Shown here in pieces: positions 43,142-43,262 of a stretch of DNA of 43,262 bases. The DNA comes from Opitutales bacterium (lineage in GTDB: Bacteria; Verrucomicrobiota; Verrucomicrobiia; Opitutales; T3Sed10-336): NCBI GenBank assembly GCA_020831535.1, contig JAFIGF010000112.1, forward strand, positions 1 through 43,262, in the 5' to 3' direction. Each line of letters starts with the position of its first letter. Position 1 is the first letter of the stretch. Position numbers and translations under genes: made by a program. Below the pieces are notes generated by a model, which saw only the letters and a program-made list of their open reading frames with translations, was not told where the DNA came from and searched no databases.

Positions 43142-43262
43142 ATGGCCAGATACCGAGTCACACTAACGAAAGAAGAGCGCGAGGCATTGGAAACGATGAC
43201 TCGCAGCGGGAAAATCCCCGCCAAGAAGTTCATGCACGCCCGGGCTTTGCTGTTGTGCGATG
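43142..43262 (+). CDS. IS630-type transposase, 5' part cut by the window edge
   Basis: Only the first 40 codons are visible (MARYRVTLTKEEREALETM, then KIPAKKFMHARALLLCD). This opening, with LT-EER-LE and a K-HARALL block leading into a helix-turn-helix, is typical of IS630-family transposases or their HTH subunit. The element starts within about 60 bp after the family A repeat, so it may have landed at the edge of that repeat. Its end repeats and the DDE catalytic part are outside the window, so it cannot be said whether it is intact. Confidence 0.75.
   Translation, partial: MARYRVTLTKEEREALETMTRSGKIPAKKFMHARALLLCD

Overview
The window looks like a chromosomal segment of a Verrucomicrobiota member, most likely class Opitutae (Puniceicoccales-like). 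This rests on style, not on a database search. It has a PEP-CTERM surface protein, a regulator fusing a LacI-type sensor to an AraC-type helix-turn-helix, a lone type IV pilin-like protein, a large secreted heparinase-like protein, long palindrome-rich intergenic regions, and a fairly GC-rich base composition. Most genes are housekeeping and packed in short operons. The unusual material is in the repeat-filled gaps and in a few accessory genes.

Layout. 1-3325 (minus): an MBOAT O-acyltransferase and its AlgJ/AlgX-like SGNH partner, next to a palindromic repeat cluster. 3683-8918 (minus): secA-purN-msrB-FAD oxidoreductase, tightly spaced. 9057-9833 (plus): tRNA-Arg(ACG), terminator, pilin-like protein. 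9914-11828 (minus): sugar-nucleotide epimerase and PfkB-type kinase, overlapping. 11913-12634: repeats, then an antitoxin and a frameshifted RelE/ParE-type toxin. 12782-13603 (minus): PIG-L/LmbE deacetylase, divergent from a full-length sucrose synthase (13715-16105, plus). 16106-16903 is about 800 bp of non-coding repeats. 16904-18956 (minus): argC, then rplM-rpsI with a strong terminator. 19092-20176: tRNA-Arg(CCG), a bidirectional terminator and two small heat-shock proteins. 20467-23170 (minus): leuC-leuD, a terminator, and a GspB-like membrane protein. 23323-26897 (plus): SH3-like secreted protein, folD, RDD membrane protein, receiver-histidine kinase hybrid. 26936-29215 (minus): YceH-family protein, a broken second copy of the acpS 3' end, acpS, pdxJ. 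29299-35783 (plus): small membrane protein, msrA, panE-like reductase, PAS histidine kinase, gatB, transglutaminase-like protein, Hsp33-like chaperone. 35924-37952: PEP-CTERM protein divergent from the LacI/AraC-type regulator. 38066-38302: a long inverted repeat. 38485-41631 (minus): the large heparinase-like protein. 42138-42884 (minus): an unknown exported protein. At the right edge is the start of an IS630-type transposase.

How the genes work together. There is a core of biosynthesis (purN, argC, leuCD, folD, pdxJ, panE, acpS), translation and secretion (gatB, rplM, rpsI, two Arg tRNAs, secA), and protein repair or folding under stress (msrA, msrB, two Hsp20, Hsp33-like). A carbohydrate theme runs through the accessory genes: polymer O-acetylation, epimerase plus sugar kinase, PIG-L deacetylase, sucrose synthase, and a secreted lyase-like protein near a sugar-type regulator. 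The items most worth a second look are the bacterial sucrose synthase, the several families of structured intergenic repeats with compensating stem changes, the leftover acpS tail flanked by repeat ends, and a terminator whose stem holds the likely ribosome binding site of the GspB-like gene. I did not find a clearly new multi-gene system.
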